In this document: one piece after another, positions 23,349 to 32,011 of the stretch
Layout of the letters: each line of letters opens with the position of its first letter
Position numbering within the stretch: the first letter of the stretch is position 1
Assembly: GCA_910588865.1 (NCBI GenBank)
Contig: CAJUSJ010000008.1
Span: forward strand, 9,123-73,122
Direction: 5' to 3'
Source: an uncultured Lachnospiraceae bacterium
Lineage (GTDB): Bacteria; Bacillota; Clostridia; Lachnospirales; Lachnospiraceae
DNA: 64,000 bases
The notes under the pieces: model-generated
Seen by the model: the letters and a program-made list of their open reading frames with translations, nothing else
What the model was told of the DNA's origin: nothing
The model's database searches: none
Program-made: the position numbers and the translations under genes

Positions 23349-24335
23349 TTAATTGACAATTTTAGAAATTATATTTGTCATGTTGTCATAGAGGTTGTTT
23401 CTGTTTTCCGCCTTCATGATAATGGAGACATACTCCTTCTCCTCTCCTCCCTGCTCTTCCTCTCTTGAGGCCATAACCAGACAGCACCCCGCGGCCTTTG
23501 TTGTCCCGGTTTTTCCGGAAAATACCGCCAGTCCCTGGGGAGTCTCCTCCCTCCCTGTCATGTACCAGTTGCCTCCCTCCCAGGTTTTGCTCACCGGGTT
23601 CCCATCCTTATCCACATATTCCGCGGGATAGGCTGTGGCACCGGTCACCTCCCTGAATACCGGATACTTAAGAGCTTCCTGATAGATCAGATACAGATCG
23701 TAAGCTGTTGTGTAGTGTTCCTCGTCGTGAAGCCCGTGAGGATTGACAAAATGGGTCCCCGTGGCTCCTAATCTGGCTGCTTCCTGATTCATAAGTGCCG
23801 CAAAGCCTTCCAGGCTCTGGGACATGTGAACCGCGATGGCCGCCCCCGCGTCGTTTCCCGATGGAAGCATAAGCCCGTACAAGAGCTGCCTCATGGTAAG
23901 CACGTCTCCCGGCTGGATGCCGCACAGGGTCGCGCCTGCCTCCGTGATAACCGCCTCCTCTGTCACCGTAACCAGGTCGTCGAGATTGCCGTACTTGATG
24001 GCGATCAGAGCTGTCATGATCTTTGTGGTACTGGCCGGATAAAGGCGCTCAAAAGCGTTTTTGCTGTAGAGCACGCTATTGTCAGACAGGGACAAAAGAA
24101 GCCCCGCCTCCGAATCCACATCCGAGGAATCATAGGCCTCTTCGTCGGAAACAACACATAAATCCGCGGCAAACAGAGGAAGCCTTTGGGATTCCTCCAG
24201 GGAGAGATCCGTCAGTTCAAAGGTCCTCTCCTCAAATGAATATGGCTTTTCCAAAGCTTTGCCGGAAGCTCCGCCGCACCCGGAAAGCAGCAGCCCCAGA
24301 CCGCACAGCGGCAACAGGATCAATCTTATCTTCAT
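23349..24335 (-). CDS. Lipoprotein D-alanyl-D-alanine carboxypeptidase (S11, PBP5-like)
   Basis: S11 carboxypeptidases trim the terminal D-Ala of peptidoglycan stem peptides. The 328-residue product has a lipoprotein signal (LCGLGLLLSGC, Cys near residue 20) and the three penicillin-binding motifs: SxxK as STTK in LYPASTTKIMTAL, SGN in LPSGNDAGAAIA, and KTG in FSGKTGTTKAAGC. The usual C-terminal amphipathic anchor is not evident, consistent with anchoring by lipid instead. The ATG at 24335 follows aaggtggag; a longer frame begins at 24380. It stands 13 bases after mgsA, so it probably belongs to the mreC-minC-rodA transcript. Confidence 0.92.
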   Translation of the reverse strand: MKIRLILLPLCGLGLLLSGCGGASGKALEKPYSFEERTFELTDLSLEESQRLPLFAADLCVVSDEEAYDSSDVDSEAGLLLSLSDNSVLYSKNAFERLYPASTTKIMTALIAIKYGNLDDLVTVTEEAVITEAGATLCGIQPGDVLTMRQLLYGLMLPSGNDAGAAIAVHMSQSLEGFAALMNQEAARLGATGTHFVNPHGLHDEEHYTTAYDLYLIYQEALKYPVFREVTGATAYPAEYVDKDGNPVSKTWEGGNWYMTGREETPQGLAVFSGKTGTTKAAGCCLVMASREEEQGGEEKEYVSIIMKAENRNNLYDNMTNIISKIVN

Positions 24336-24348
24336 GACAAACTCCACC

Positions 24349-24744
24349 TTACTTGTACATCTCGCGCCATTCCAGGTCACCCCGCTCCAGGGCTTTGATC
24401 AGCAGCTCCGCCGTGGCCACATTGGTAGCCAGAGGAATGTTGTGCATATCGCACACCCGGACAATGGGGCTGCTGTCCGGATCTAACCTTTTGGGAACAT
24501 CCGGCTCCCTCATAAAGATCACCAGGTCCAGCTGATTCTGTTCAATATCAATGCACAGCTGCTGGCCGCCCCCTAAGTGGCCCGCCAAATACTTATGAAC
24601 ATTCAAGTTGGTCACCTCTTCGATGAGCCTGCCCGTGGTCCCTGTGGCATATAAAGAATGCTTGCTCAAAATCCCCCTGTATGCGATGCAGAAGTTCTGC
24701 ATTAATTTCTTCTTTGAATCATGTGCGATTAAGCCGATATTCAT
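24349..24744 (-). CDS. mgsA: Methylglyoxal synthase
   Basis: MgsA converts dihydroxyacetone phosphate to methylglyoxal and phosphate, a bypass that relieves sugar phosphate stress. The 131-residue product has IGLIAHDSKK, LYATGTTGRLI, AGHLGGGQQLCIDI with the catalytic region, and VIFMREPDV, plus NIPLATNVATAELLI, all at family positions. It lies between rodA (18 bases away) and the carboxypeptidase gene, embedded in an elongation and division cluster. That placement is known in other Clostridia, but its functional meaning is unclear. Confidence 0.95.
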   Translation of the reverse strand: MNIGLIAHDSKKKLMQNFCIAYRGILSKHSLYATGTTGRLIEEVTNLNVHKYLAGHLGGGQQLCIDIEQNQLDLVIFMREPDVPKRLDPDSSPIVRVCDMHNIPLATNVATAELLIKALERGDLEWREMYK

Positions 24745-24762
24745 GTTCTATCCCCTCCTTCA

Positions 24763-25881
24763 TTAGTTGTCAAACCTTCGTTGAAGCCCTACATTTAGTA
24801 CAACTCCCATGCCTATATAGATGCTCAGCAGGGAGCTTACCCCTGAACTTACCAGCGGCAGCGGAAGACCCGTATTGGGAAATATGGCTGTCGCGACCGC
24901 GATATTGGCAAAACTCTGAAACGCGAACAGAGTGGCCATCCCCACGCAGATCAGCCTGCCGGACATGTCCTTGGCTCTTCGGGCCATGACCAGACACTCC
25001 AGCACGATCATAAGGACCAGAAACAAAAGCAACATGGCTCCCGCGAACCCCATCTCTTCTCCTACAATGGCAAAAATAAAATCCGTCTCCTCCTCAATAA
25101 GGAAATTGCCGTTCTTCACAGAGGCAATTCCCGTGTTGCTAAGGCCTTTCCCCCACAGCTGGCCGGAACCAATGGCCATAACCGAATTCTCCTGCTGATA
25201 AAACGCCTCCGAATAAGTCTCCGGATCGATCCAGGCCAGGATACGGTTTGCCTGATACTGTTGGATAAATGGTATCATACCGTGGATAAGGAAATACACC
25301 ATCAGCATTCCTCCGGGAATCAGGAAGGCCAGAAATCCCAGGATCCACTTATAACTGATGCCCGAAGCGAACACCACCGCCGCCACGATCACCATCATCA
25401 CCAAAGTGGTGGAAAGGTTTGGCTGGCTGAATACCAGGTACGCGGGCACCGCAAACAAAAGAACGCCCGCGCCCAGTATGGAAGGCTGATTTTTCTTTTC
25501 CTGATATTTCTGGAAATACCAGGAAAAGAAAATGATCAAACCGATCTTCACAAACTCCGCCGGCTGGATCTGCCCGATGACCGGAAGCACGATCCACCTT
25601 CTGGCGATCCCTCTGGCTTTTCCCATAAGAAGGACCGCCACCAGCATAACCACACAGCCCAGATAGATCAGCACGCTGAAGGACAAAATCCTGTGGTAGT
25701 CGATCAGCGACAGAACTACCGCCATAAACAGTCCCACGGCAATGCCCAGGAGCTGCTTGTTAACGGAACTCTGACTCTGGTTGGTGGCGCTCCAGATCGC
25801 CATGACGCCGATGCCGCTTAAAACCAGCATGTACAGCAGGATCCGGATATTATATCTTTTGAAACTGTAATCAAACAACAT
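24763..25881 (-). CDS. rodA: RodA/FtsW-family peptidoglycan glycosyltransferase
   Basis: SEDS-family polymerase of glycan strands, here probably RodA of the elongation complex because mrdA, mreC and mreD lie in the same run. The 372-residue product has about ten transmembrane segments, with QPAEFVKIGLIIFFSWYF, FSQPNLSTTLVM, YQANRILAWIDP and the conserved loop with NGNFLIEEETDFIFAIVGEE; the catalytic Asp is in that last motif. It ends GLQRRFDN. The start at 25881 is one base after the minE stop and follows aagggg within minE; the longer frame would overlap minE. Confidence 0.93.
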   Translation of the reverse strand: MLFDYSFKRYNIRILLYMLVLSGIGVMAIWSATNQSQSSVNKQLLGIAVGLFMAVVLSLIDYHRILSFSVLIYLGCVVMLVAVLLMGKARGIARRWIVLPVIGQIQPAEFVKIGLIIFFSWYFQKYQEKKNQPSILGAGVLLFAVPAYLVFSQPNLSTTLVMMVIVAAVVFASGISYKWILGFLAFLIPGGMLMVYFLIHGMIPFIQQYQANRILAWIDPETYSEAFYQQENSVMAIGSGQLWGKGLSNTGIASVKNGNFLIEEETDFIFAIVGEEMGFAGAMLLLFLVLMIVLECLVMARRAKDMSGRLICVGMATLFAFQSFANIAVATAIFPNTGLPLPLVSSGVSSLLSIYIGMGVVLNVGLQRRFDN

Positions 25882-25882
25882 A

Positions 25883-26161
25883 CTAAATAATCCCCTTATA
25901 AGACAGGCACCGTATCGGTATATTGGCATAAAAAACCGGTACGGGATCCGGGACTCCGTGAAAAAGCGTATTGGTGATCCCCACCTCGATCTCTTCGGGA
26001 TCGATGTCCATGTATTTTGAAACGACCGCGCGAATGTCGTCCTTTATCATCCCCAGAAAATCCGGGGAACAGTCTGTCTTGTCAGCCGCCAGAAGGAGCT
26101 TCAGCCTCTTCCTGGCGATTTCTCCAGAACGTTTTCCAAAGACACGCCGCCCGCGGACCAT
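25883..26161 (-). CDS. minE: Cell division topological specificity factor MinE
   Basis: MinE drives MinD from the membrane and keeps the division site free of MinC. The 92-residue product has the MinD-interaction segment GEIARKRLKLLLAADK near residue 15-30 and a C-terminal dimerisation domain with DIRAVVSKYMDIDPEEIEVGI. It lies between minD (11 bases upstream) and rodA. Min systems with MinE rather than DivIVA occur in many Clostridia. The ATG at 26161 has taggaggc at a normal distance. Confidence 0.93.
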   Translation of the reverse strand: MVRGRRVFGKRSGEIARKRLKLLLAADKTDCSPDFLGMIKDDIRAVVSKYMDIDPEEIEVGITNTLFHGVPDPVPVFYANIPIRCLSYKGII

Positions 26162-26172
26162 GGTCTTGCCTC

Positions 26173-26964
26173 CTAAGCCCGCTTTAAAAATCCCGTAAGC
26201 CTGGATATAAAGCCTCTGCCCGTCTCAGGGATGCAGACAGGGATGTCCTCACCCAAAAGACGCTTGCAGATATCCAGATAAGCCTGTCCGGAAGGCGTGT
26301 CCGTACCGGCCAGAGGCTCCCCCTGATTGGTGGAGATCACAATGGACTCGTCATCCGGGATAGCGCCCAGAAGAGGTACTGCCAGGATATCCATGACATC
26401 GTCAACGGACATCATATCCCCTCTTCTCACCATATCCGTTCTGACCCTGTTTACAATCAGCTGGATCTGTCCCATGTTGCCGTTTTCAAGAAGGCCGATA
26501 ATGCGGTCCGCATCCCGTATAGCCGACACCTCCGGAGTCGTTACTACTAGTGCCCGGTCAGCACCCGCGACGGCATTGCGGAATCCCTGTTCGATCCCGG
26601 CCGGGCAGTCCAGCAGTATGTAATCAAAATCATCTTTCAAGTCTTCTGTTAACTTTATCATCTGTTCAGGATTTACTGCTGACTTGTCCCTTGTCTGCGC
26701 TGACGGCAGCAGGTATAAGTTCGGGTATCTTTTGTCTCTGATCAGGGCCTGCTTCATTCTGCAGTTTCCTTCCACCACATCTACAAGATTGTAGACAATC
26801 CTGTTCTCCAGCCCCATGACCACATCCAAGTTCCGCAGGCCGATATCCGTGTCAATCAGCGCCACCCGCGTTCCCAGCATGGCCAGGCCGGTTCCAATGT
26901 TGGCAGAAGTTGTGGTTTTGCCCACCCCGCCTTTTCCGGAGGTAATAACAATGACTTCACTCAT
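26173..26964 (-). CDS. minD: Septum site-determining ATPase MinD
   Basis: MinD is a membrane-binding ATPase that recruits MinC. The 263-residue product has the deviant Walker A VITSGKGGVGKTTTSAN at the start, LIDTDIGLRNLDVVMGLE, YILLDCPAGIEQGF, and a C-terminal amphipathic membrane-targeting helix, GFISRLTGFLKRA. The ATG at 26964 follows gcaggagga; the longer frame adds 6 residues without support. It is followed by minE after 11 bases. Confidence 0.97.
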   Translation of the reverse strand: MSEVIVITSGKGGVGKTTTSANIGTGLAMLGTRVALIDTDIGLRNLDVVMGLENRIVYNLVDVVEGNCRMKQALIRDKRYPNLYLLPSAQTRDKSAVNPEQMIKLTEDLKDDFDYILLDCPAGIEQGFRNAVAGADRALVVTTPEVSAIRDADRIIGLLENGNMGQIQLIVNRVRTDMVRRGDMMSVDDVMDILAVPLLGAIPDDESIVISTNQGEPLAGTDTPSGQAYLDICKRLLGEDIPVCIPETGRGFISRLTGFLKRA

Positions 26965-27032
26965 ATTCTTTTCCTCCTGCAATAAATGCCTAACAAATAT
27001 ATTCTACTCTATATTTAATAATATTTCCAGTA

Positions 27033-27698
27033 TTAAATGGATTTTAACACATTAAAAAAACTTTTTTTTAATGGATCCATGAGAATCTTCCCGTCTGTTA
27101 AGGAAGCCGTCACAGGACCTCTCCCCATCTTGCGGCCTTTCTCGTTGACCGGTGTGGCGGCGTCAGCGATCTTCAGCTGATAAGGAGCCATGGTCAGGGC
27201 CACCACCACTGCCTCCTCATTGCCCGCGGCCCCGGCCATAACCGTGCCCTTCAGCTCTCCCAGCACGATCACATTGCCCTTGGCGGTAACTCTGGCTCCC
27301 TGCTCCACATCGCCGATGACCACGATGCTGGCCTCTGATTCTAAGGACTCCCCTTTTCTTAAGCAGCCCTTGTAGAACTGTCCTGTGGCTGAGGACAGCT
27401 CCATAAGCTTTTCGTTCAGGGCCTTCTCGCACCGTTTTGTCCGGTTGCTGTCAAGATCCACCAGACAGAGGATCTCAATCTGGGAGTGTTCCATGATCAC
27501 ATTGACGATCTCAAACTCCTGCTGGGGCGTTAAGGGACGGCCTGTGAGGGTTAAGACCATCTGGACCGAGCCCCAGAACTTGGCGCTGTCCTCAAACTTG
27601 CTGGCAATATCCAAAAGCAGCTGTTCAAAAGGCACCTCCGGTGCCAGAATCACTGTCATACCAGATTTGTTGCTCTTAATTACCACTGTATTTTTCAT
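27033..27698 (-). CDS. minC: Septum site-determining protein MinC
   Basis: MinC inhibits FtsZ assembly away from midcell. The 221-residue product has an N-terminal domain (about residues 1-100) and a C-terminal beta-helical domain (about 105-205) with RKGESLESEASIVVIGDVEQGARVTAKGNVIVLGELKGTVMAGAAGN, the classic MinC_C signature. It lies between mrdA and minD. The gap to minD (about 68 bases) is AT-rich and could hold a promoter, but I see no clear boxes. Confidence 0.95.
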   Translation of the reverse strand: MKNTVVIKSNKSGMTVILAPEVPFEQLLLDIASKFEDSAKFWGSVQMVLTLTGRPLTPQQEFEIVNVIMEHSQIEILCLVDLDSNRTKRCEKALNEKLMELSSATGQFYKGCLRKGESLESEASIVVIGDVEQGARVTAKGNVIVLGELKGTVMAGAAGNEEAVVVALTMAPYQLKIADAATPVNEKGRKMGRGPVTASLTDGKILMDPLKKSFFNVLKSI

Positions 27699-27725
27699 AC
27701 TATACCCACCTTCTTACCTGAATTT

Positions 27726-30608
27726 TTAATCTCCGATAATTACGTTGGTCGCGTCCAACGCTCCTGTATTGATGATATGTTCCAGATCCGTATATCCGTA
27801 ATACAACCGGTACACATCTTTCGCGACCGCGACCGCGTTGGAAGAGGCATAACCGTATGGGATATTGACTGTAACACTGATCTCAGGATCAGCAAATGGT
27901 CCGTAGGAGATAAAAAACGCGTGGTTGGCTCTGGTGTTCTCCTGGGCCGTTCCCGTCTTTCCGGCGATTTCAACCTCCAGATCCCTGAGGATCCTGTTGG
28001 CTGAGCTGTTGGTAACCACCCTTCGCATCCCATCCTGCACCGCATCCCATGTAGAGTCCGCGATATCTACCTGATTGGAGATCTCCGGCACCCGTTCTTC
28101 CACAAGAGTTCCGTCGGATCTGGCAACCTTGTCGATCAGACTCAGTTCAAAGACCGTGCCCCTGTTGGCCAGGGCAGTCACATACCGGGACAGCTGGACA
28201 TTGGTGTACGCGTTGTCCCCCTGCCCCATGGCGGAACGTTCCGGGTCCTCTGTGGTCAGTTTGGGAGAGCTTTCGTCGATCTCAATTCCCGAAGGGTGGT
28301 CAAGACCAAACATGGTGGCATACCTTCTGATAATGTCAAGTCCCCTCTCGGTGGAATACACCCCTTCCTCGTTGGTGGACAGTCGGTGGGCCACTTCAGA
28401 AAAGAAATAGTTGCAGGAATTCTCGATCCCCCCGGACACGTCAAGCTTCCCGTGGCGTCCCGGATTGATCCAGCAGCGGATGACCGGGAACACAATATCA
28501 TAGATACCCGTACATTCGATCTCATCAATGGTGTCAATAACCTTCTCCTCCAACCCCGCGATGGCCGTGATCGGCTTGAAGGTAGAGCCGGGGGCCTTGA
28601 GAACCTGGGTGGCGTTGTTGTACAGCGGAAGGGACAGGTCGTCGTTGAGCTGCCTGAAATAGGCCGCGTCCACGGTTCCGGACATCAGGTTGTTGTTGTA
28701 GCTTGGATAGGTCACCAGAGCCCTCACCTCACCGGTGCGCACGTCTGTCACCGTGCAGCCTGCCGTACAGGGATCCAGTGCCAGCTGGGCCGGAGTGATG
28801 TCCAGATTTGATATCTTGTTGATCAGGAACGTGAAGGCGTAATCGCTGCCGCCGGAGCTGAGAAGCTGTATCTGGTCCTCTTCATAGGGAAGGACTCCCT
28901 GGGAGTACAGGGCCAGGCAAAGCTCGCTTCCTGTGACAATGTCCTGATTCACCAGGTACCGGTAGATCTTCTTGGTAAATCTTGTGTCCGTCTCAAGCTG
29001 CGCGATCACATAGTCCACCAGGGCCAGAAAACTGTCGTCCGCGTTGGAATACTTGTTCTCAATCTCCAGCTTGGTGGTGTCTACCCAGTTCTGGGCGATC
29101 CCGTAGTACAGGTAGTCTCTCAGGCTGATGGTCTCCTCCTGCCACGCCGCGGCCTCTGGGCTCGCGCTGTCGATCTTGTCCCTCTGTATAATTCCCGTGG
29201 TGGATGAGGACAAAAACGTGTACACATACTGCATATAAGCCTTCATATCCTCCGGCAGCTCTCCCATGGAAGGCGCTCCCGGGCTGGTGAGCAGGGACCG
29301 GACATCGGACAGGATCCGCTGTCTGGAGGCCAGGAATTTGCTGTGGATCTGCTTTTCAATAGCCCCCGCGTCCTCCCGCTCCATGGCTCCCAGGGACAGG
29401 ACATTGTTGTTGATCAACTGGTAGTAAGCGTCTTTTATGGGGATCTTCTTTTTACTGGAATCCCGGTTTTCCTCCTCGGTCACATCCCTGTTTACCAGAT
29501 GCCCTGTCAAAATACCTGCCAGATGCTGCTCCAGAAGATGGTAGATACCGATCTGCAGATCCCGGTCCAGGGTCAGGTAGATATCATTTCCCGCCACAGG
29601 CTCCGTGGCGTCGTCGAGGACCTTGAGCACATGGCCCACGCTGTCCACATACATGTTGGTGACGCCCTTTTTTCCCTGGAGCACATGCTCCATGGCAGCC
29701 TCAATGCCGATACGCCCCACCGTGTCGTTCAATTCGTAATCCTCATCCCTCTTTCTCAGCTCCGCCAGCTGTTCCTCGCTCTGGACCTTTCCCGTGTAGC
29801 CGATTATTGGAGCGAAATACAGAGCATCCTCGTAGATTCGTATGGTAGACTCGGCAATGTCCACACCCTGAAGCTCCGCCATATGTTCCGAGATATCCGC
29901 CACAGTCTCCTCTGACACATTGGAGGCCACCGTGCTGGTCTTGTAGCTTGTGTAGGCTGTCAGTGTCATGGCGTACCGGATATTGCCGATCTTTAAGGCC
30001 TGGTCATCCGTAAGGATCAGCGGATTTCCCTTGCTGTCCTTTAACTGGTTCAGCTCATACCGGTCTTTCATGATCTCGAAAATCTCCCGGGCAGTAACCG
30101 CTGACGGGTATTTTCCCGCTTCGTCGTTCAGCATGTCCACTGACCGGACCCCATAAAAATCCCTCAAAAACCGGAGTCTCGCGGCCTCCGAGGAGGTGGT
30201 GTACACAAAATCCCCGTTCTGGTCAATGGTGATCTCCAGCTTCCCCTCAACCGTCTCCCCCTGACGGTCCAGGATCTTCACCAGCTCATAGATCATCAGG
30301 TTCCTTGTCTGGTGAGTGCGGTAAGCTCCCACATCCTGGATGGTCACGGAGTAGGCCAGCTCGTTTCTGGCCAGCACAGAGCCGTTCTTGTCATAGATAT
30401 TCCCTCTCGTCCCCGTGGTGTACACGGTTCTCAGAATCTTTGACTCATAATCGCTCATGTACTCTTCCCCGTGGATGATCTGAAGCTCAAACAGCCGTCC
30501 CACAAGAGTGCCGAACATGAAGATAAAGATCACCCCAAGAGCAAACAGTCTGGAAGTGATCACCTTTTTTATGGCAATCTGGACAATTTCCAACAAATCT
30601 CTAAACAA
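27726..30608 (-). CDS. mrdA: Penicillin-binding protein 2 (class B PBP) with large insertion
   Basis: Class B transpeptidase that cross-links peptidoglycan with RodA. The 960-residue product has an N-terminal transmembrane helix, the PBP dimer domain (GTRGNIYDKNGSVLARNELAYSV), and the transpeptidase domain with SxxK as STFK in KAPGSTFKPITA, SxN as SCN in ENSCNYFFSE and KTG in EIAGKTGTAQEN. A stretch of roughly 240 residues between DLQIGIYHLLE and the strand CTAGCTVTDVRTGEVRALVTYPSY is extra compared with the usual 600-700 residue enzymes. The start is a TTG: one at 30608, overlapping the mreD stop, with aggagag 9 bases ahead; another at 30632 lacks a good site. Confidence 0.9.
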   Translation of the reverse strand: MFRDLLEIVQIAIKKVITSRLFALGVIFIFMFGTLVGRLFELQIIHGEEYMSDYESKILRTVYTTGTRGNIYDKNGSVLARNELAYSVTIQDVGAYRTHQTRNLMIYELVKILDRQGETVEGKLEITIDQNGDFVYTTSSEAARLRFLRDFYGVRSVDMLNDEAGKYPSAVTAREIFEIMKDRYELNQLKDSKGNPLILTDDQALKIGNIRYAMTLTAYTSYKTSTVASNVSEETVADISEHMAELQGVDIAESTIRIYEDALYFAPIIGYTGKVQSEEQLAELRKRDEDYELNDTVGRIGIEAAMEHVLQGKKGVTNMYVDSVGHVLKVLDDATEPVAGNDIYLTLDRDLQIGIYHLLEQHLAGILTGHLVNRDVTEEENRDSSKKKIPIKDAYYQLINNNVLSLGAMEREDAGAIEKQIHSKFLASRQRILSDVRSLLTSPGAPSMGELPEDMKAYMQYVYTFLSSSTTGIIQRDKIDSASPEAAAWQEETISLRDYLYYGIAQNWVDTTKLEIENKYSNADDSFLALVDYVIAQLETDTRFTKKIYRYLVNQDIVTGSELCLALYSQGVLPYEEDQIQLLSSGGSDYAFTFLINKISNLDITPAQLALDPCTAGCTVTDVRTGEVRALVTYPSYNNNLMSGTVDAAYFRQLNDDLSLPLYNNATQVLKAPGSTFKPITAIAGLEEKVIDTIDEIECTGIYDIVFPVIRCWINPGRHGKLDVSGGIENSCNYFFSEVAHRLSTNEEGVYSTERGLDIIRRYATMFGLDHPSGIEIDESSPKLTTEDPERSAMGQGDNAYTNVQLSRYVTALANRGTVFELSLIDKVARSDGTLVEERVPEISNQVDIADSTWDAVQDGMRRVVTNSSANRILRDLEVEIAGKTGTAQENTRANHAFFISYGPFADPEISVTVNIPYGYASSNAVAVAKDVYRLYYGYTDLEHIINTGALDATNVIIGD

Positions 30609-31119
30609 TGGTGGTATCTCTCCTATTTTCAAATTCTGTCAGTCGTCTGTTGATGTACAGCAGCAGGCGGTAAATAAACAATGTGGTCACAACCGTAAAG
30701 ATGGTCTCCGGGATGACCAGTTCCCGAAAATAGTACATCACATCCAGCCGTCCCCTGATCAGGAACCGGAACACATACACATAAATGTTATAGGCCAGCT
30801 CGTTCAGTATGCTCAAAACCAGAGGCAGGGTTATGTAGTCCTCATAATAGTATTTTGTGCATATTCCGTTGACATATCCCACATATACATAGAACAAGGT
30901 GTAGAAGCCAAAAGGCCCGCTGTAAAACAGATCCAGCAGAATTCCGGCCAGCACGCCGTAGAGCATCCCTGCCCGCTGCCCTCCCATAAAGCCAAAAGAA
31001 AATGTGAGGATCAAAAGCAGGTTCGGCGATGCCGACAGAAACGGGATCAGAGGAAACACACAGTTCTGTATGGTAAAGGCCACAATGATCAACACCAGAT
31101 TGATAACGATCCTCTTCAT
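30601..31119 (-). CDS. mreD: Rod shape-determining protein MreD
   Basis: MreD is a membrane subunit of the elongation complex. The 172-residue product has about five hydrophobic segments and family features such as IQNCVFPLIPFLSASPNLLLILTF and FGFMGGQRAGMLYGVLAGILLDLFYSG. The start at 31119 (MKRIVINLV) is preceded by ggaggag; an ATG 12 bases upstream overlaps that site. The stop overlaps the TTG start of mrdA by 8 bases. It follows mreC after 49 bases. Confidence 0.9.
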   Translation of the reverse strand: MKRIVINLVLIIVAFTIQNCVFPLIPFLSASPNLLLILTFSFGFMGGQRAGMLYGVLAGILLDLFYSGPFGFYTLFYVYVGYVNGICTKYYYEDYITLPLVLSILNELAYNIYVYVFRFLIRGRLDVMYYFRELVIPETIFTVVTTLFIYRLLLYINRRLTEFENRRDTTIV

Positions 31120-31168
31120 CTTCTCCTCCATTCAGTTCGCGGTCCGCTGACCCGGGCGGAATAAGACA

Positions 31169-32011
31169 TCATCCCTCAGGGTCCTCGGTCTCCTTCACGT
31201 CAGTAATGATCAGAACCTCCTGCAGATTGCTGAACTGGGCCGCGGGGACCAGATAGCCGGAGCTTGTCAGCTGGTTGCTGTCAATGGAGATGTCCACCGC
31301 GTATCCCACCAGGATCCCCGGGAGGAAGCGGGAACTGATGTTGGAGGTGACGATCCTGTCGCCTTCCTTGATATCCCCGCCTTTTCTTATGCCGGTGATC
31401 CGCAGGCGGCCGTCTTTATACAAGGTCAGATCCCCTGCCACGATACAGGTGTCCGTGGACTGAAGGGCCATGGCGCTGACCCGGCTGGAGTCGTCGATAA
31501 TGGAGCGCACCGTGGCGTAGTGAGCGCCCACATCGGTGACGATCCCCGCGAGGCCTCCTCCGGCCAGCACATTGTTCCCAACCTGTATCCCGTCGGCAGA
31601 GCCTTTGTTCACCCTGAATACCTGAAACCAGTCTCCGGAATCATTGGCAATGACCCTGGCCGCGGTCTTCTCGTACTGCATGTACTCCTGATCCAGGTCA
31701 TAGAGCTCCCTGAGGCGCCGCAGCTCAAACTGCTCCGACATAAGGCGGTTGTTCTCTTCTGTGAGGCGGTCGATCTCTTCCTGCAGCTTCCGGTTCTCCT
31801 CCAGGGCCCCCTTCAGCTGTCCATAGTCAGAGAGCTCCTGGTATATGGACACTCCCACCTTGTTGACGCCGGACTGGATAGGGATGAGTACATATCCCAC
31901 CCCTGTCCTGAGAGGAGCCAGCCACTCATCGTTCACCGCCGTGATCCCGATGAGCAGGATGCAAAAAACCGTAAGGCCCGCTAAAATATATTGATTCTGT
32001 TTTGATTCCAT
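31169..32011 (-). CDS. mreC: Rod shape-determining protein MreC
   Basis: MreC is a bitopic scaffold of the elongation complex that engages PBP2. The 280-residue product has an N-terminal transmembrane segment (about residues 9-26), a coiled coil rich in Glu/Leu (about 65-110) and the double beta-barrel region with VIANDSGDWFQVFRVNKGSADGI, GGLAGIVTDVG and GDRIVTSNISSRFLPGILVG. The ATG directly follows the radC stop without a gap. In most rod-shaped bacteria mreB precedes mreC; here radC does, and mreB is not in this cluster. Confidence 0.93.
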   Translation of the reverse strand: MESKQNQYILAGLTVFCILLIGITAVNDEWLAPLRTGVGYVLIPIQSGVNKVGVSIYQELSDYGQLKGALEENRKLQEEIDRLTEENNRLMSEQFELRRLRELYDLDQEYMQYEKTAARVIANDSGDWFQVFRVNKGSADGIQVGNNVLAGGGLAGIVTDVGAHYATVRSIIDDSSRVSAMALQSTDTCIVAGDLTLYKDGRLRITGIRKGGDIKEGDRIVTSNISSRFLPGILVGYAVDISIDSNQLTSSGYLVPAAQFSNLQEVLIITDVKETEDPEG

